Of a DNA stretch of 64,000 nucleotides, positions 1-10,945 are shown piece after piece. The first letter of the stretch is position 1. The number at the start of each line of letters is the position of its first letter. The stretch is from NCBI RefSeq assembly GCF_964199755.1, contig NC_133906.1:18511378-18575377 (forward strand), in the 5' to 3' direction. The stretch comes from Larus michahellis (taxonomy: Eukaryota; Chordata; Aves; Charadriiformes; Laridae). The notes below the pieces were generated by a model, which saw only the letters and a list, made by a program, of their open reading frames with translations, made no database searches and was not told the DNA's origin. A program made the position numbers and the translations under genes.

Positions 1-1075
1 AGAGCGGGCAAGTGCAGGAAGGGAGGCGTCTGCGGGCAAATGACTGACTTAAATTTCCGTATTTTGATAAATGTGCGGCTCTCAACACCTGGGGCCTCTG
101 GGCTGCTGTTTCTCCCTGTCCCATGCCCCTTCTTAGGAGCTCTCAGAGTCACCAAGCAGCCCAGAAGTGTCTGATCTTATGACACAGAGAAGAGCGGGGT
201 TTTGGTTTTTTTCCATGATACGGAGAAGCAGCCAAGCCTGCGAGTGCTGTAAATAAAGGCACTTGCTGGCTCCGGGGCTGTGCAAGCTCCCCGCCTGCTC
301 CCCCCACACATCCCAGCAGCGGGTTGTGCTTTGGCCGCATGGTCCCTGGCGGCCGAGCTCTCACAGCTGCCTTGAGCCGGGGGACACGCCAGTACCGCAG
401 GGGGCCATTCCGACTCTCTTCCTGCCCCTGCCACCCTCCGGCGACCACAACCCGCCGACACCAGTACAGCACAGCACGTCCAACTTCACCAACAACTCCT
501 CAAGCCGACGGCGGGGCACTAAGGCAGCGTGAGCACGTCAAAAAATAATAGTAATTAGCAGCAGATAATTTCTCACAGAAGAGCGCAGAGCAACGCACCG
601 AGATCTGCTGGGGACTCAGGGTGTTCCCCTGCAAAAGTGTCGCGTTCAGCACAAAGGGGGGACCTGGCACAAGGTGGGGGACACAACTTTTGGGACAAGG
701 GAGGATGCTGTGGGAGGATGGCAGAGGTCTGGGGGGAGCCATCGCTGTCCTATATGGGACCAGCATTTTCAACAGGCGTTGTCACCCCAGGCGCTGCACC
801 CCCTTTAGTACGGGCTTCCCCGTGATGTGGGGGGACAGCCCGGAGGGGTGCAGGAGGGTGGAGCAAGGGCAGGTGGCTGCCAGCTCCCGCCGTGCCCGGT
901 GCCGGCTCCCCCGCCACACTGCTGACGGGGTGACAGCAAGGGGACAGCCACCGCCGCTCCCGGGGGGGCAAAGTGGTGGGGAACCCACGCCGGGTGCCCC
1001 CAGCACACCTCCTCCCCAGCACTGCAAGTGGGGCTCCATGCACACCCCAGCCCCACGCAAACCCCGACAAGACGC
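1..1075. other. Left-edge sequence, inferred CCDC69 intron 1
   Basis: GC-rich sequence with no recognisable exon on either strand. Open frames here have no family resemblance and follow from low stop-codon density. If CCDC69 exon 1 is right, this is its first intron. Confidence 0.4.
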
Positions 1076-1215
1076 ACGCTGGGTCCCACGCGTACCCCGG
1101 TCCCACACATACCCCGACCCCACGCGTACCCCGGTCCCACGCGTACCCCGACCCCACGCGTACCCCGGTCCCACCCGTACCCCCACCCCACGCCAACCCC
1201 CACCCCACGCCAAGC
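1076..1215. repeat. 17-bp minisatellite
   Basis: The unit TACCCCGGTCCCACGCG or a close variant recurs exactly every 17 bases, with unit starts at 1093, 1110, 1127, 1144, 1161 and 1178, and decays on both sides. GGT/GAC variants alternate between units. It lies just downstream of the CCDC69 exon 1 donor, inside intron 1 of that gene. Confidence 0.85.
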
Positions 1216-1255
1216 CCAGCCCAAGCCCAGCCCAGCGACCCCCCGCAGCCTGTAC

Positions 1256-1303
1256 CTTGCCGCCGGCGGGGCAGCAGCGCAGGGCGCTGCCGGTGCAGCC
1301 CAT
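1256..1303 (-). CDS. CCDC69: CCDC69 coding exon 1 (5' end of gene, partial)
   Basis: Sixteen codons read on the minus strand from an ATG at 1303 to a GTACAG splice donor at 1255: MGCTGSALRCCPAGGK. The start MGC followed by S at position 6 is an N-myristoylation plus palmitoylation type of N-terminus. Human CCDC69, as I remember it, starts with a similar short first exon, MGCRHSRLSSCK. The exon sits in a CpG-rich block, head to head with GM2A, which is the conserved order. CCDC69 is a coiled-coil protein reported to act at the central spindle. No further exon was recognised at 1-1255, so the rest of the gene lies beyond the left edge. The call rests on one short exon plus synteny. Confidence 0.6.
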
Positions 1304-1680
1304 GGAGCCCCGGAGCCCGTTCAGCCCCGGGGCATCCCCCGGCGAGCGGCTTCGGCTGCCCGGCGGGACCGGGCGGGACGGGACGGGACGAGCCGCCCCA
1401 GCTGGGGCTGGCAGGCAGGAAAAAAAAAACAAAAAATTAAAAAAATAATTAAAAAAAAAAAAAAAGTCCCAGCAGCTGCTCGCAGGCAGCGCCGGGAGAG
1501 GGTGCTCTGCACCCCCGAGCCGCGGGCAGGGCCCCCGGCCGCAGCCTGCCCGCCCCCGGGGCTGGCCCTGGGCGCCCGGCGGGGGTGCTCCGGCCCCGGG
1601 GCCCCTCCAACCCTGGGGTGTCCCCGCCCTGGGCTCGGGATGCTTCGTCCCAAGCAGGGGAATGGGACCCCCCCTCACCC
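1304..1680 (-). promoter_or_regulatory. CpG-rich promoter region of CCDC69 with A/T tract
   Basis: Very GC- and CpG-rich sequence surrounds the CCDC69 start. It is broken at 1421-1466 by an almost pure A tract (T-rich on the CCDC69 strand), about 120-160 bases upstream of the ATG. Such poly(dA:dT) tracts exclude nucleosomes. No TATA box was seen. The transcription start cannot be fixed by eye. Confidence 0.45.
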
Positions 1681-4600
1681 CGGGAATGCTCTGTCCCTGG
1701 GGTTCCCTGCAGCGGGGATGCTCCTGGGTCGGGGAAAAGGGGAGCAGGACCCCTGCGCCGGGGCTGGGGTTGCCCTGGTTGAACCTATCCCAGCCCCCTG
1801 GGAGAAGGGATGTGAGGGGCAAAAGCAGGATTCATCCTGGCCGTTGCCTTCACCCCACGAAGTTTCAGCTCGTGCTGGGGTAGTTGTGTAAAGGCGGGTG
1901 GTTTTGGGGTGTTTGCTTCTGGCAGCAGCTCTGCTCTGGGGGTAGCTGTGCTGGCTGGAGGGGGCTTTTGGTGTGGTCCATACTGCCTGGGGGGGGGGGG
2001 CTGCATCCTAGCAACCCCCCTCTTGAGCATCCCAAACACCCCAAATGTTGGGCCTGGAGCCAGGGTGCCTTTTTCCGGGAGGAAATTGTGCATTTCAGGA
2101 ATGGGTCCAGAAGAGGTAGGGATTTGAAAGTGTCCTGTCTAAAAATTAATGGGAGGAAAGGCAGGTTCCTCCCAATGTTTTGGTTTTAATGATTTTTTTT
2201 TTTTTAAATGCCGTGAAATAATAGACATTTCTAAATGAAAACACATTCTGACCTGAAAAGTCAACAGTTGCCACACAGCACTGCTGAAATAGGAGTGTTT
2301 CGACCTGGTCACGAGGCTGTGCCCATATGGAAACACTGCCAGTTTTTGTCAACAAGTTTCTATTCTGACATTTCCCAAATATCCCCTGGGAGAAGTCCAA
2401 GCAGCCCGCGGCTCAGGGGCTGCCAGCACGCTGGCGTTTTGCCGCCACTCCGGCCAGCCAGGGAGCGGAGGTGCATGGTCGCCCCCATCACGTGTGACTT
2501 GGGAGGTGGGTTTTTTTCTGCCCTGGTAGCCCTGGGACTGGGGAAATTGTGATACGCCACTTGGATAGGAGGGTGGGGGGCAGGCCCGTGGCTGCCCCAA
2601 GTATCCCGGGACTGGTGGGACCAGTTGCCTGCGTCCTCTTGGGTAGGTGCTGCTTAACCTGGGTGAAGTTTCATGAGTCACGGCAGCTTCCAGGCATCAG
2701 CTCCCACCGCCCAGAAACCACTGAGAGCGTCTCTGTTCTTATCTCCCCCAGCACTTCATGCATGGGGCAGGTCTCCTTCTCCGCCTGGGAGCACTCATAG
2801 GGGCTGAGTAGATCCTTTGTGGGATAAAAGGCTCTCTCACTGCAAGGTGCTGGTCTCCACCTCTCCTGGGCTAATTAAAAATCCTGGTCCAGACTCTGGT
2901 GACTTGAAGGCGTACAGGGGCAAGCACAAAAGCACATGCGTATTTCCAGGCTGGATTTGCATCGCTGGGGCCGGTGGCAGCCAACCGAAGCAACTGTGTG
3001 GGCAGCTGCCGAGGAGCCTGTCCAGCTGCCATCGCGTCGGGCACCAAGCTGCAGCAGTTTGCACATGCGCTTGTGATAATTTCTGGTTTTGCTGGGGGGG
3101 GGCACTGGGCCACAAAGCGGGGCTCTGGGTAGGGTTTCTTTTGCTAATAATGGTGGAGGAAAAACAGAGGATTTGGTCACAGCAGGCTGAGGCATCCAGC
3201 CATGGGCTCGGGGACGGGGCCCCGCTCCCCAGCCCCGCACCCCGTGCTGCCGCCGCGGGCTCCGCCGTGCCGCGCTCGCCGTGGCAGCGACGACCCTGCG
3301 CATCTATAAATTGCTAACTTTAGGAGAAGGGGCCGCACCAGACCACGTTACATCCTTCCTTCAGCCCGCGGGCGCACCTGCGAGGCTGCCTGCCAGAGGC
3401 CCTGCCCGTGCTGCCCCAAAGGCCTCTTGTTTTAGCTTGATTTTATCATTTTCTCGGTTTCCCCAATCTTTCCAGTGTGGGCTGCACGGGATGCGTCCCC
3501 GCTGGAGTGATCTCCCGTCTCAGCCCTCACCTTCCTCTGCCCCAACACACCGATAACTTGCTCCCTTTGCAGCGCAGCACTTCAACGGCCAGAAACTTTT
3601 CTGTCCAGCCGCTTTTGAGCAAAACAGGGGCTTTCCGTGGCATTGTAGGGGTGGGACTCCTGCCTGCAACAACTCATCCCCCTTTCCCTAACCAGAGGAG
3701 CCTCAGGATCTCTGGAGCACGCGGGGCTGCTGGAAGCTGCTCGCAGAGGGCTGGAAATGACAGGGACGGTGGCAGCGAGGGGATTTCTGCCCGTGTAAAG
3801 ACAGGACAGCGGAGGCAGTGTGCGGCAGACACACCTGGGGCAGCTTCGGCTTGTTTTGAAGTTTGCCCCAATATCTTTTTCGGTGTTATCGCGATCTCTC
3901 CCCAGGAACGACAGCGGCAGGAGACATCTCAAGGGTTTTGCCTGGAAAAAGCGAGCCTAGGAGGGTTTATCTCATGCTCAGCTGAATTGCCGTAAATGGG
4001 ATAACAGCTGGCCGAACGTCGAGTTAATTTGTACCAATGGTCATTTAAAGTGTTTGCCAAAGCTTAGGGATAAGAGAAGTATTTATGCAAGCTGTTAAAG
4101 TGTCTCGGCTCTCTCCAGTTACAGCTGGTAAGGTCTGGGCAGGACGGGGTGGGTACAAGGGGGTGTCGGTGCCAGCGTGTGGCATTTCCATCTGGGCCCT
4201 GCAGTCTGTGAGCGAGGTGGTCCTGTGAGCGCAGATGTGTTCATTCCTATTTTTTTTGTTTCTTTCTTTTTTTCAGAAAGCCAGCCTGGAAAAAAAAAAA
4301 AACCAAACAACAAACCACAACAAATGGGGGAGAAGATTTCGTGGAAGGTTTTCGGGTGAAGAGCTGGCCGGTGGCGATGCCCGGTGGGTCCCAGCAGAGC
4401 TGGTGGCCCCGGGCGGTGGAGAGAGGATGGTCTGTGGTCGCACCCTTCGGCCCCGCGCATCATTTGCGATCTGTTTGCATTTATAAAATGAGACATAACG
4501 AAGTCATTAACGTTGTCACCCCTCTGCACCGGCTGCTTTTCTTCGATGCAAATTGAAGATGTTTCTCCAGACCTGCTGAGACCTCGTGACTCGGGCTTTG

Positions 4601-5690
4601 CATGGGTGAGATTGCTCAGAAACTGTTTCAACTGCAGAGGATCTTGCGTGCGGCAGAGCGCAAAAAGCCATTGCAGACTCCTTTGGTGGGGATCTAGGTC
4701 ACGCACGCTTCTGCTTTCAGGTAGAAGAGCGATTTTCAAGTCATTCCTGCCCCTGCTTGTGTTTTCCCCCACAAAAAGATGTGGGTTAACCTGTCCTCAC
4801 AGTGCTTTATTCTCTTTTTTTTTTTTTTCCCCCCTGCAAAATGGAGGGGGGAAGGATGGGAATGGGGAAGTGAAAACTTCACCCGTGCTGCTTGTGAGAA
4901 GCAGGAAAGCACGTGGTGCTGGGGGCTCGAGGCGAGGGGCTTTGGTTCCCTCCTGGCCCCAGATATGATGCTCCAGCCATGCCCGTGCCTTTCCCCGCGC
5001 ATCCCTGTCCCCCCGGCTGCTCCAAGGCCTCAAAGTGAAAACTAATCCCGGGGGATAACTTTCCGCCCCACTCCCGGGTGGAAGGAACAGGGCTATTTAT
5101 TCCTCGCCCTTAAGCCTCCCCAGTGGATCAGGGATGCAGTTGTCGCTGCTGGCGCGGGGTGGGCAGCAGCATCCGTCACGGCCCCTGCATGCTCCGCGCC
5201 CTGCCTGCACGCTCCCGGCCGGCCTCGCTGCTAAATAAGGACGAAAGGCTAAAAATAGAGCTGAGGCAGGGGTTTGGACAAGCCAGGCAACTCTTCCCAG
5301 GGCCCGGAGTGATACAAGGAAGCCGGCCAGCATCAATGTGTGAGGGAGAGCCAAGCTGCCTGCGGGGAAGGGTCCCACACATCGGTCCTAACCGTGCTGT
5401 GGTGGGGGGGGAAAGTCTGAGACTTGCCATACTCGTGTCCCGTGTGCTCAGTTGGCTCGGTTCCTTCCAGCTTTTCACAGGGAAAAAATATCCATTCACC
5501 AAAATATTCGGAAAAACCCATGCTTCTGTGCCATCTGTGATGGCGGGGTACCGTGGGGCCATTCCAGTGTGATGGGGGGGGGGGGGCTTTGGGGCAGCTC
5601 TGGCTGGGAAAAGGGCACCCAAAGGGGGAAGGGGAGAAGGGGGTGGTGTTAAATCTGAAATGGTGGGTAGGTGGGTGGTGGGGTGCTGCG
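1681..5690. other. Intergenic region between CCDC69 and GM2A
   Basis: About 4 kb without a recognisable exon. It holds scattered homopolymers (T runs near 2191, 4250 and 4817) and CpG-moderate sequence. A perfect MEF2-type site, CTAAAAATAG, lies at 5249-5258. No repeat family was recognised. Confidence 0.5.
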
Positions 5691-6370
5691 GCAAACAGCC
5701 CAGTTGGGGACTGCCCGACAGCCGGGTGCGTGTCCCCCCACCTCGCCCCCCGGCAGCACGCACGGCATCGGGTTCAGGGTCCCAAATTATCTCTACTCTC
5801 CAGCTGCCGAGGGCGGAGGGCGGGGGGGGGGGCGCGGGGGTCCCGGGTGCCTGCCCGGGGCGGACACCGACGGCAGAAGCGCGGGTCAGGCAGAGCGGGG
5901 GGCGGCGGGTCTGGTCTCACCCACCCAAGGTGGGCGGTGTGGGGTGTCCTGGCGTGGGTGGGTGCAGCTGGGCATGCTCCCCCCCCCCGCCGCCGCTCCC
6001 GCTCCCAGTGCCGGCGTGGATGCCTGGGAAAGCGCAGCTTCCCGTCCCAGCATCCCTGCGATTCCAGTCCTGCGCTTGAAAACCAAACCAGGGAGGGGAA
6101 AAAGAGAGGGGAGGGGGGGAAAAAAAAGAGGAAGGGGAAATCTCTGAGCGTACACAAGGGGAGGGAGGGGACACGGGAGGTGGGCCGGGCGAGGAGCTAG
6201 CAGGGTGCAGCCCCACGGCACCGGGCGTCCCAGTCTCGCCGCTGCCAGTCCCGTCCCGGCTGCGGGAAGGACACTCCTCCCCCCCGCCCCGGCCCGTCGC
6301 TGCCTCCCGCCGGCCTCGCCGCTCGCTTTTCTCCCGCCCCGGTTCCCGGTGTCCCGTCCCCCCCGCAGGG
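5690..6370 (+). promoter_or_regulatory. GM2A CpG-island promoter and 5'UTR
   Basis: Dense CpG and GC-box-like sequence lies directly before the GM2A ATG. A purine-rich stretch at about 6088-6143 lies inside it. No TATA box was seen, and I found no CACGTG core in the 300 bases before the ATG. The promoter start and TSS are inferred from composition only. Confidence 0.55.
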
Positions 6371-6487
6371 ATGCTGGCGGCGGGGCTGGCGCTGGCGCTC
6401 GCCGCCCTGCAGCTCTGCCCGGCCGCGCTCGGCGGGGCGCAGGCGCCGCTGCTGGTGGAGCGGAGCGGGTCCCGCAGGCTGAGCAAG
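6371..6487 (+). CDS. GM2A: GM2A coding exon 1
   Basis: It encodes 39 residues: the signal peptide, with a cleavage site likely near Ala-Gln-Ala, and the first mature residues up to RRLSK. The donor is AAG|GTGAGA. The ATG is the first in frame with a hydrophobic signal sequence. Confidence 0.92.
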
Positions 6488-9400
6488 GTGAGAGGCTCCG
6501 AACGCTTCACCCCGCTCCTCTTTGGGGAGAGAATGGGCCGGGGGGGGTGTGTTTTTTGCGGGGGGAGCGGGGCCGAGCGGTGCGGGCGGAGGATTTCGCT
6601 GTCCTGCTGGGTCTTGCAAGGGATCCAAAGCATTTTTATTTTTTTTTTTTAATGTTCCAGAAGGACAAGTTCAAGGCCTGATTCTGGCTGCGTGTCTGCG
6701 GCTGGGCTGGGGCCGGGGGGGAGCGGAGTTGGGATCCCATAAAGCCGCCTGAAGTGGGGGAGCGGGGCTGCAGGTTCGGGTTCAGCCCCCGAGGAGGAGG
6801 GGATTTCGGTTTTGTTGTGAACCAAGAAGCCCAGCGGCCCGTCTGCCTTCGGCTGAGCTTTCCCCGCAGCCTCCCAGCACCTCGCCTTTCATTCCTCCCT
6901 CTTGGGGAGCATTTTCCAGCTCACCAGCTCAGGCTGCTGCCTCCCGGTTCCCACGCAGCGCTGGGCCGGGCTCATCAACACGCGCTGATTAAGATACAGA
7001 TGATTAAGATGCGTGACTCTCACGCGGTGCAGAGGGGAATATCTCTTATTTTATTTTCCGATAACAGGGCAGCCAGTTAGGAAGGCTGGAGGGGGCTTTG
7101 CGGGGCAGCAGAAGGTCTGCGGCACCACAGTATGAAGCCGCGCTCCGATGCATAGCTCCCATGGAGCCTCTTTCCCCGCAGACCCGAGGGGCTCCCAGCT
7201 CTCGCTAAATGTCGGGGCGCAGCCGGCCCCTTGCCCCGGCTTGCCCTGAGCCCCGTGTCCTGCCCTGGGCCGCTCCCCGGGCTGGCGAGCGGGACGTCGG
7301 GACGGGCTCCTCGCCTGCGTGGGCAGCGCTGCCCGCTGGGGCTGCCGCCTGGCACCAGGTAATTCAGCCTCCACCGGTTCTGCGGCTGCTGAGCAGGCAT
7401 GGAAAGCCCCAGGCCCGTGACACAGGGACACGGGCTGCCCCGGCCAAACCTGCTTGGGGTGCACAGCCCAGGCGTCCTCCTGCTTCCCTGCCAGGAAAAG
7501 AGCTGTAATTAGGCTGGAGCCTGCTCGGGGAGGGAGCTGGGGCTGGGCTCTCGCCACCGACCGGTTCATGGCAGGTTTGGGGGCGGCTGTTGCAGGCGAG
7601 TGCCGCCATCCCCCCGCCTTTGACCCTGGGTTGTGGGAGCAAAGGGCTCCGAGGCCGTTGCCAGCCTGTAGCTTTGCCAGCAGTGGCTGGGGGGGGCTGG
7701 TGGGACTTGGAGAAAAGAGGGGGTGTCTCCCAGCATGGCTCCCAGCCCAGCCAGGATACACATATGATGTCCTCCCATCTGGGTGACTTCCCCTGCATGT
7801 GGGTTTTCGTTATCATAGAATAGTTTGGATCGGAAGGGACCTTTAAAGGCCATCTAGTCCACCCCCCCTGCAATGAGCAGGGACATCTTCAACTCGATCA
7901 GGTTGCTCAGAGCCCCGTCCAACCTGCCCTGGAGTGTTTCCAGGGATGGGGCATCGACCACCTCTCTGGGCAAAATGGGTGCATTGTTTCCGTTTTTCCA
8001 GTCTCCAGGGACTTCACCTGACTGCCGTGACTTTTCAAATATCACGGAGAGCGGCTTGGCCCCTACATCAGCCAATTCCCTCAGGACTCTGGGATGTATC
8101 TCGTCAGGTCCCATAGACTTCTCTATGCTCGGATTCCCCAGGTGGTCACAAACCTGATCTTCCCTTACAGTGGGAGGGACTTTGCTCCCCCAGTCCCTGC
8201 CTTGGGGAGGTTTGGGGAGAGGTTGTCGGTGAAGACTGAGGCAAAAAAAGTTGTTGAGTACCTCAGCCTTCTCCTCGTCCGTTGTTACCAGTTTGCCAGT
8301 CTCACTCACCAGGGGGGCATGCTTTCTTTGAGCTTCCTTTTTTGGCTGACATACCTATAGCAGCCCTTATTATTATTCTTTGCATCCCTTGCCAAGTTGA
8401 GTTCCAGCCGCGCCTTGGCCTTCCTGATGCCATCCCTATGCAACCGGGCAGCGTCCCTGTACTCTTCCCAGGATGCCTGTCCCTGCTGCCACTGACTATA
8501 CATTTCCTTCTTGCCCTTTAGTTTGACTAAACCACGACAGACCAGCAGGTCTCGACTCAGCCGTGCCGATCTCTTGCCCTCCTTTGCTGATTTCTTACAC
8601 CTGGGGTTCAAGAGCTCTTGCACTCCATGGAAAGCATCCTTAAGGATTTGCCAGCTCTGTTCTGCTCCCTCATCCCTCAGGACAGTTGTCTGAGGACCCT
8701 GAAGGTCCTATTGACTAACTCCTTGAAGAGCTGGGAGTTTGCTTTCCTAAAATTCAGGGTCCTGACTTTACTCTTCCCCTGACCCATATCCCTCAGGACT
8801 GCGAACAACACCAGTGCATTCCCTGGTGGAGGGATCCCTCATTTGGACTGAACCAGCTCAGGATCAGAGATGGAAATGTTAAGCCATATTTATGGCAACG
8901 CATGAGTGTGATTCTTGCTCCTGTGCGGGACCAGGTGGCCAGAGCTGGTGGATGAGGGCTTGCAACAGCCGGGCTGGTCCTGGCCAAGCCAGGACCTGTG
9001 CTGGCCTCACAGCCCCTGCAGGGCACAGCATCCCCCTGGCCAGCACAGCCCCGGCCCTGCCTGCCCGCTTGCCTTCGCTCTCAAACGCGTTGGTTGGTGC
9101 CGTCGGCGCTGGCTTGAAGGATGCTTGTCGCCTTGTTCGGATGCAAAGCATTCGGAGGCTGAGTCCAGGCCGGTTTGGAAATCACAGCCTGGGAGCCCTC
9201 CTTGGGTGAGAAGTACATGAAAGGGGGTTGTGGTAATTGCCGTTGGACGGGAGAGTTTCTGCAGTGGCCTCAGGCTCGGAGAGCTGGGAGTGCAAGAAAT
9301 GCATAAGGAGATATTTATTTGGCATTTGAGGGGGTGCTGAAGGTCATTTTCGGGCTGTGTTTGTGAGCAGATGTGTGTGCGAGGGGCTTTGGGGGTCCAG

Positions 9401-10945
9401 CGCTGGGGAAACCTCCTGCAAACCCAGGGCAAGGCTCGCCCGGGCTCTAACTCCTCCTGTCCCTCGGTGCCGCAGGTCGGTGGCTTTGCCTGGGAGGACT
9501 GCGGTGACGGGAAGGACCCCGTGGTGCTGAAGAGCCTCTCCGTGGTGCCGGACCCCATCAGCATCCCGGGGAGCCTGCGCGTCAGCGCGGCCGTCAGCAG
9601 CAGCAAGGCCATGGCTTCCCCTCTGAAGGTACGTGCCGGAGATGCCTCCATGGGACGAGGGAGGGCAGAGCTTCCCAGAACCGCTGCCAGCTGGGAAATG
9701 CCCAGCAGTGGGTACGGGAATGAGCAGCCCTTGGGGGAACAAGGCGCCGAGCGGTGCAGGGCAGAGCGCACCGGGCTCTGTAAGCCAGAATGGTGTGATG
9801 GGCACGGGGACACCCGCGGTGGGAGCAGACAGCCCCGTGGGAAGCTCCCAACCTCGTCGCAGTAGGAGAAACCACCTGAGCTGTGTGGTATCCTGGGAGG
9901 GTGATGACTCAGGGAGGGAAATGAACCTCCCAAGTGCCGTGCGTGCTCCCGGCAGTCACTGCAGCACTCGTTTTTCAGTGGCCAGACCCCACTGTTCCCT
10001 CCAGGGATATGCCACGGCACCGCTGCGGGAGCCCTGGGCCGGCCCGACTGCCCTGCGCTGCTTTTTGGGGACTTCTTGGAATGAGACTGAACAGGTCTCT
10101 CTGCCCAAGGTGCACGGGCTGTCTTGAGCAATGCCACGGTGGCTGTTTGGGGCAGCGGGGAGCGTGCTGGGGGAGCGTGGAGGCAGAGCTGCGGGATGGC
10201 AGCTGCCGGCCGGTTTTGGGACAGGACACAGGAGAGGGGAAGGAGCAGGTGTGTGGTATGCTGGGACGTGTTTTCTCAAGCTGGGTTGGAGGAAGAGAAA
10301 CCTGGAGGCAGTGAGGAACCGAAAGCAGGAGGGGGAAGCGGGAGGGCTTGCAGCGTCCCCATGGACGCACCAAAGAATTGCATGAGCAGCGGCCGGGGGA
10401 GACGGCTAGGATGGTGGGGTGGGACAGGCTGGAGGAGCTGTGGGTGCCCGTGGGGGCTGTATCGGTGCTGAACACCTTCCCTCCAGGCGGTGCTGGTGGT
10501 GGAGAAGGCGCTGGGCGACCTCTGGATCCAGCTGCCCTGCATCGACCAGCTGGGCAGCTGCACCTACAACGACGTCTGCACCATCCTTGACGACCTCATC
10601 CCACCCGGCACGACCTGCCCGGAGCCTCTGCTCACCTACGGCATCCCCTGCCACTGCCCCTTCAAAGCGGTACGCCTGAAACCCCTGACCGGTGGGATGC
10701 CGGCGGCGCTGCCGGGTACCACCGTGCCCTTCGGCGTGGGGCTGGGGGGTTTGTCTGACATCTTGCCTATGTGTCCCCTCTCTCCACAGGGCTCCTACTC
10801 CCTGCCAGCCAGCGACTTCGACCTTCCCGACGTGGAGCTGCCTGCCTGGATGACCAACGGCAACTACCGTGTCCGGGCTGTCGTCAGCAGCGGCGGGCAG
10901 GAGCTCGGCTGCGTCAAGCTGGCCTTCTCCCTGCAGTCCCAGTGA
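6371..10945 (+). CDS. GM2A: GM2 ganglioside activator (four coding exons)
   Basis: Exons 6371-6487, 9476-9628, 10487-10669 and 10790-10945 join in phase 0 throughout and give 202 residues (human 193). GM2A is the lysosomal lipid-binding cofactor that lifts GM2 ganglioside from membranes for beta-hexosaminidase A. A Leu/Ala-rich signal peptide occupies residues 1 to about 25. All eight cysteines of the four family disulfides are present: one in WEDCGDG, six in exon 3 and one in GQELGCVKL. Diagnostic strings are [16 protein letters not shown] and LPDVELPAW. The predicted protein has no N-X-S/T sequon, unlike human. Introns are 2,988, 858 and 120 bases; intron 1 contains a CR1. The identification is secure. 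Confidence 0.96.
6488..9475 (+). other. GM2A intron 1
   Basis: A 3-kb intron. The proximal part is CpG-rich. A 1-kb CR1 fragment in antisense lies at 7814-8830. Nothing else was recognised. Confidence 0.8.
7814..8830 (-). mobile_element. CR1 LINE fragment (ORF2 and 3' end)
   Basis: The left end reads as the reverse complement of a CR1 3' end (CATAGAATAGTTTGGATCGG). The minus strand then encodes broken CR1 reverse-transcriptase text: [46 protein letters not shown] and [15 protein letters not shown]. The frame breaks between blocks and the catalytic core is deleted, joining directly to the 3' end, so it is inactive. The right edge is approximate: text up to [15 protein letters not shown], near 8,700-8,770, still looks like CR1 ORF2. 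Confidence 0.9.
9476..9628 (+). CDS. GM2A: GM2A coding exon 2
   Basis: It encodes 51 residues from [15 protein letters not shown] to ASPLK. The acceptor is CCGCAG and the donor AAG|GTACGT. It includes the first conserved cysteine and the DPISIPG strand. The N-glycosylation site found in this region of human GM2A is absent here. Confidence 0.94.
9629..10486 (+). other. GM2A intron 2
   Basis: 858 bases of GC-rich intron. No exon or repeat was recognised. Confidence 0.75.
10487..10669 (+). CDS. GM2A: GM2A coding exon 3
   Basis: It encodes 61 residues with six cysteines (LPC, GSC, DVC, TTC, IPC, HC). This is the core of the lipid-binding beta-cup and matches the human exon closely. The acceptor is CTCCAG and the donor GCG|GTACGC. 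Confidence 0.95.
10790..10945 (+). CDS. GM2A: GM2A coding exon 4 and stop
   Basis: It encodes 51 residues plus TGA. It contains [24 protein letters not shown] and the last conserved cysteine in ELGCVKL. The acceptor is CCACAG. Confidence 0.95.
   Translation, partial: GSYSLPASDFDLPDVELPAWMTNGNYRVRAVVSSGGQELGCVKLAFSLQSQ

Noticed and set aside
782-1822. Long minus-strand frame of 346 residues across the CCDC69 region
   Set aside because: It is open because the DNA is GC-rich and repetitive. Only the 16-codon piece ending at a good donor resembles a known protein; the rest reads the minisatellite and the A/T tract.
7854-8623. Minus-strand frames of 151 and 105 residues as a gene
   Set aside because: They are CR1 ORF2 remnants, broken in frame and deleted in the catalytic core.
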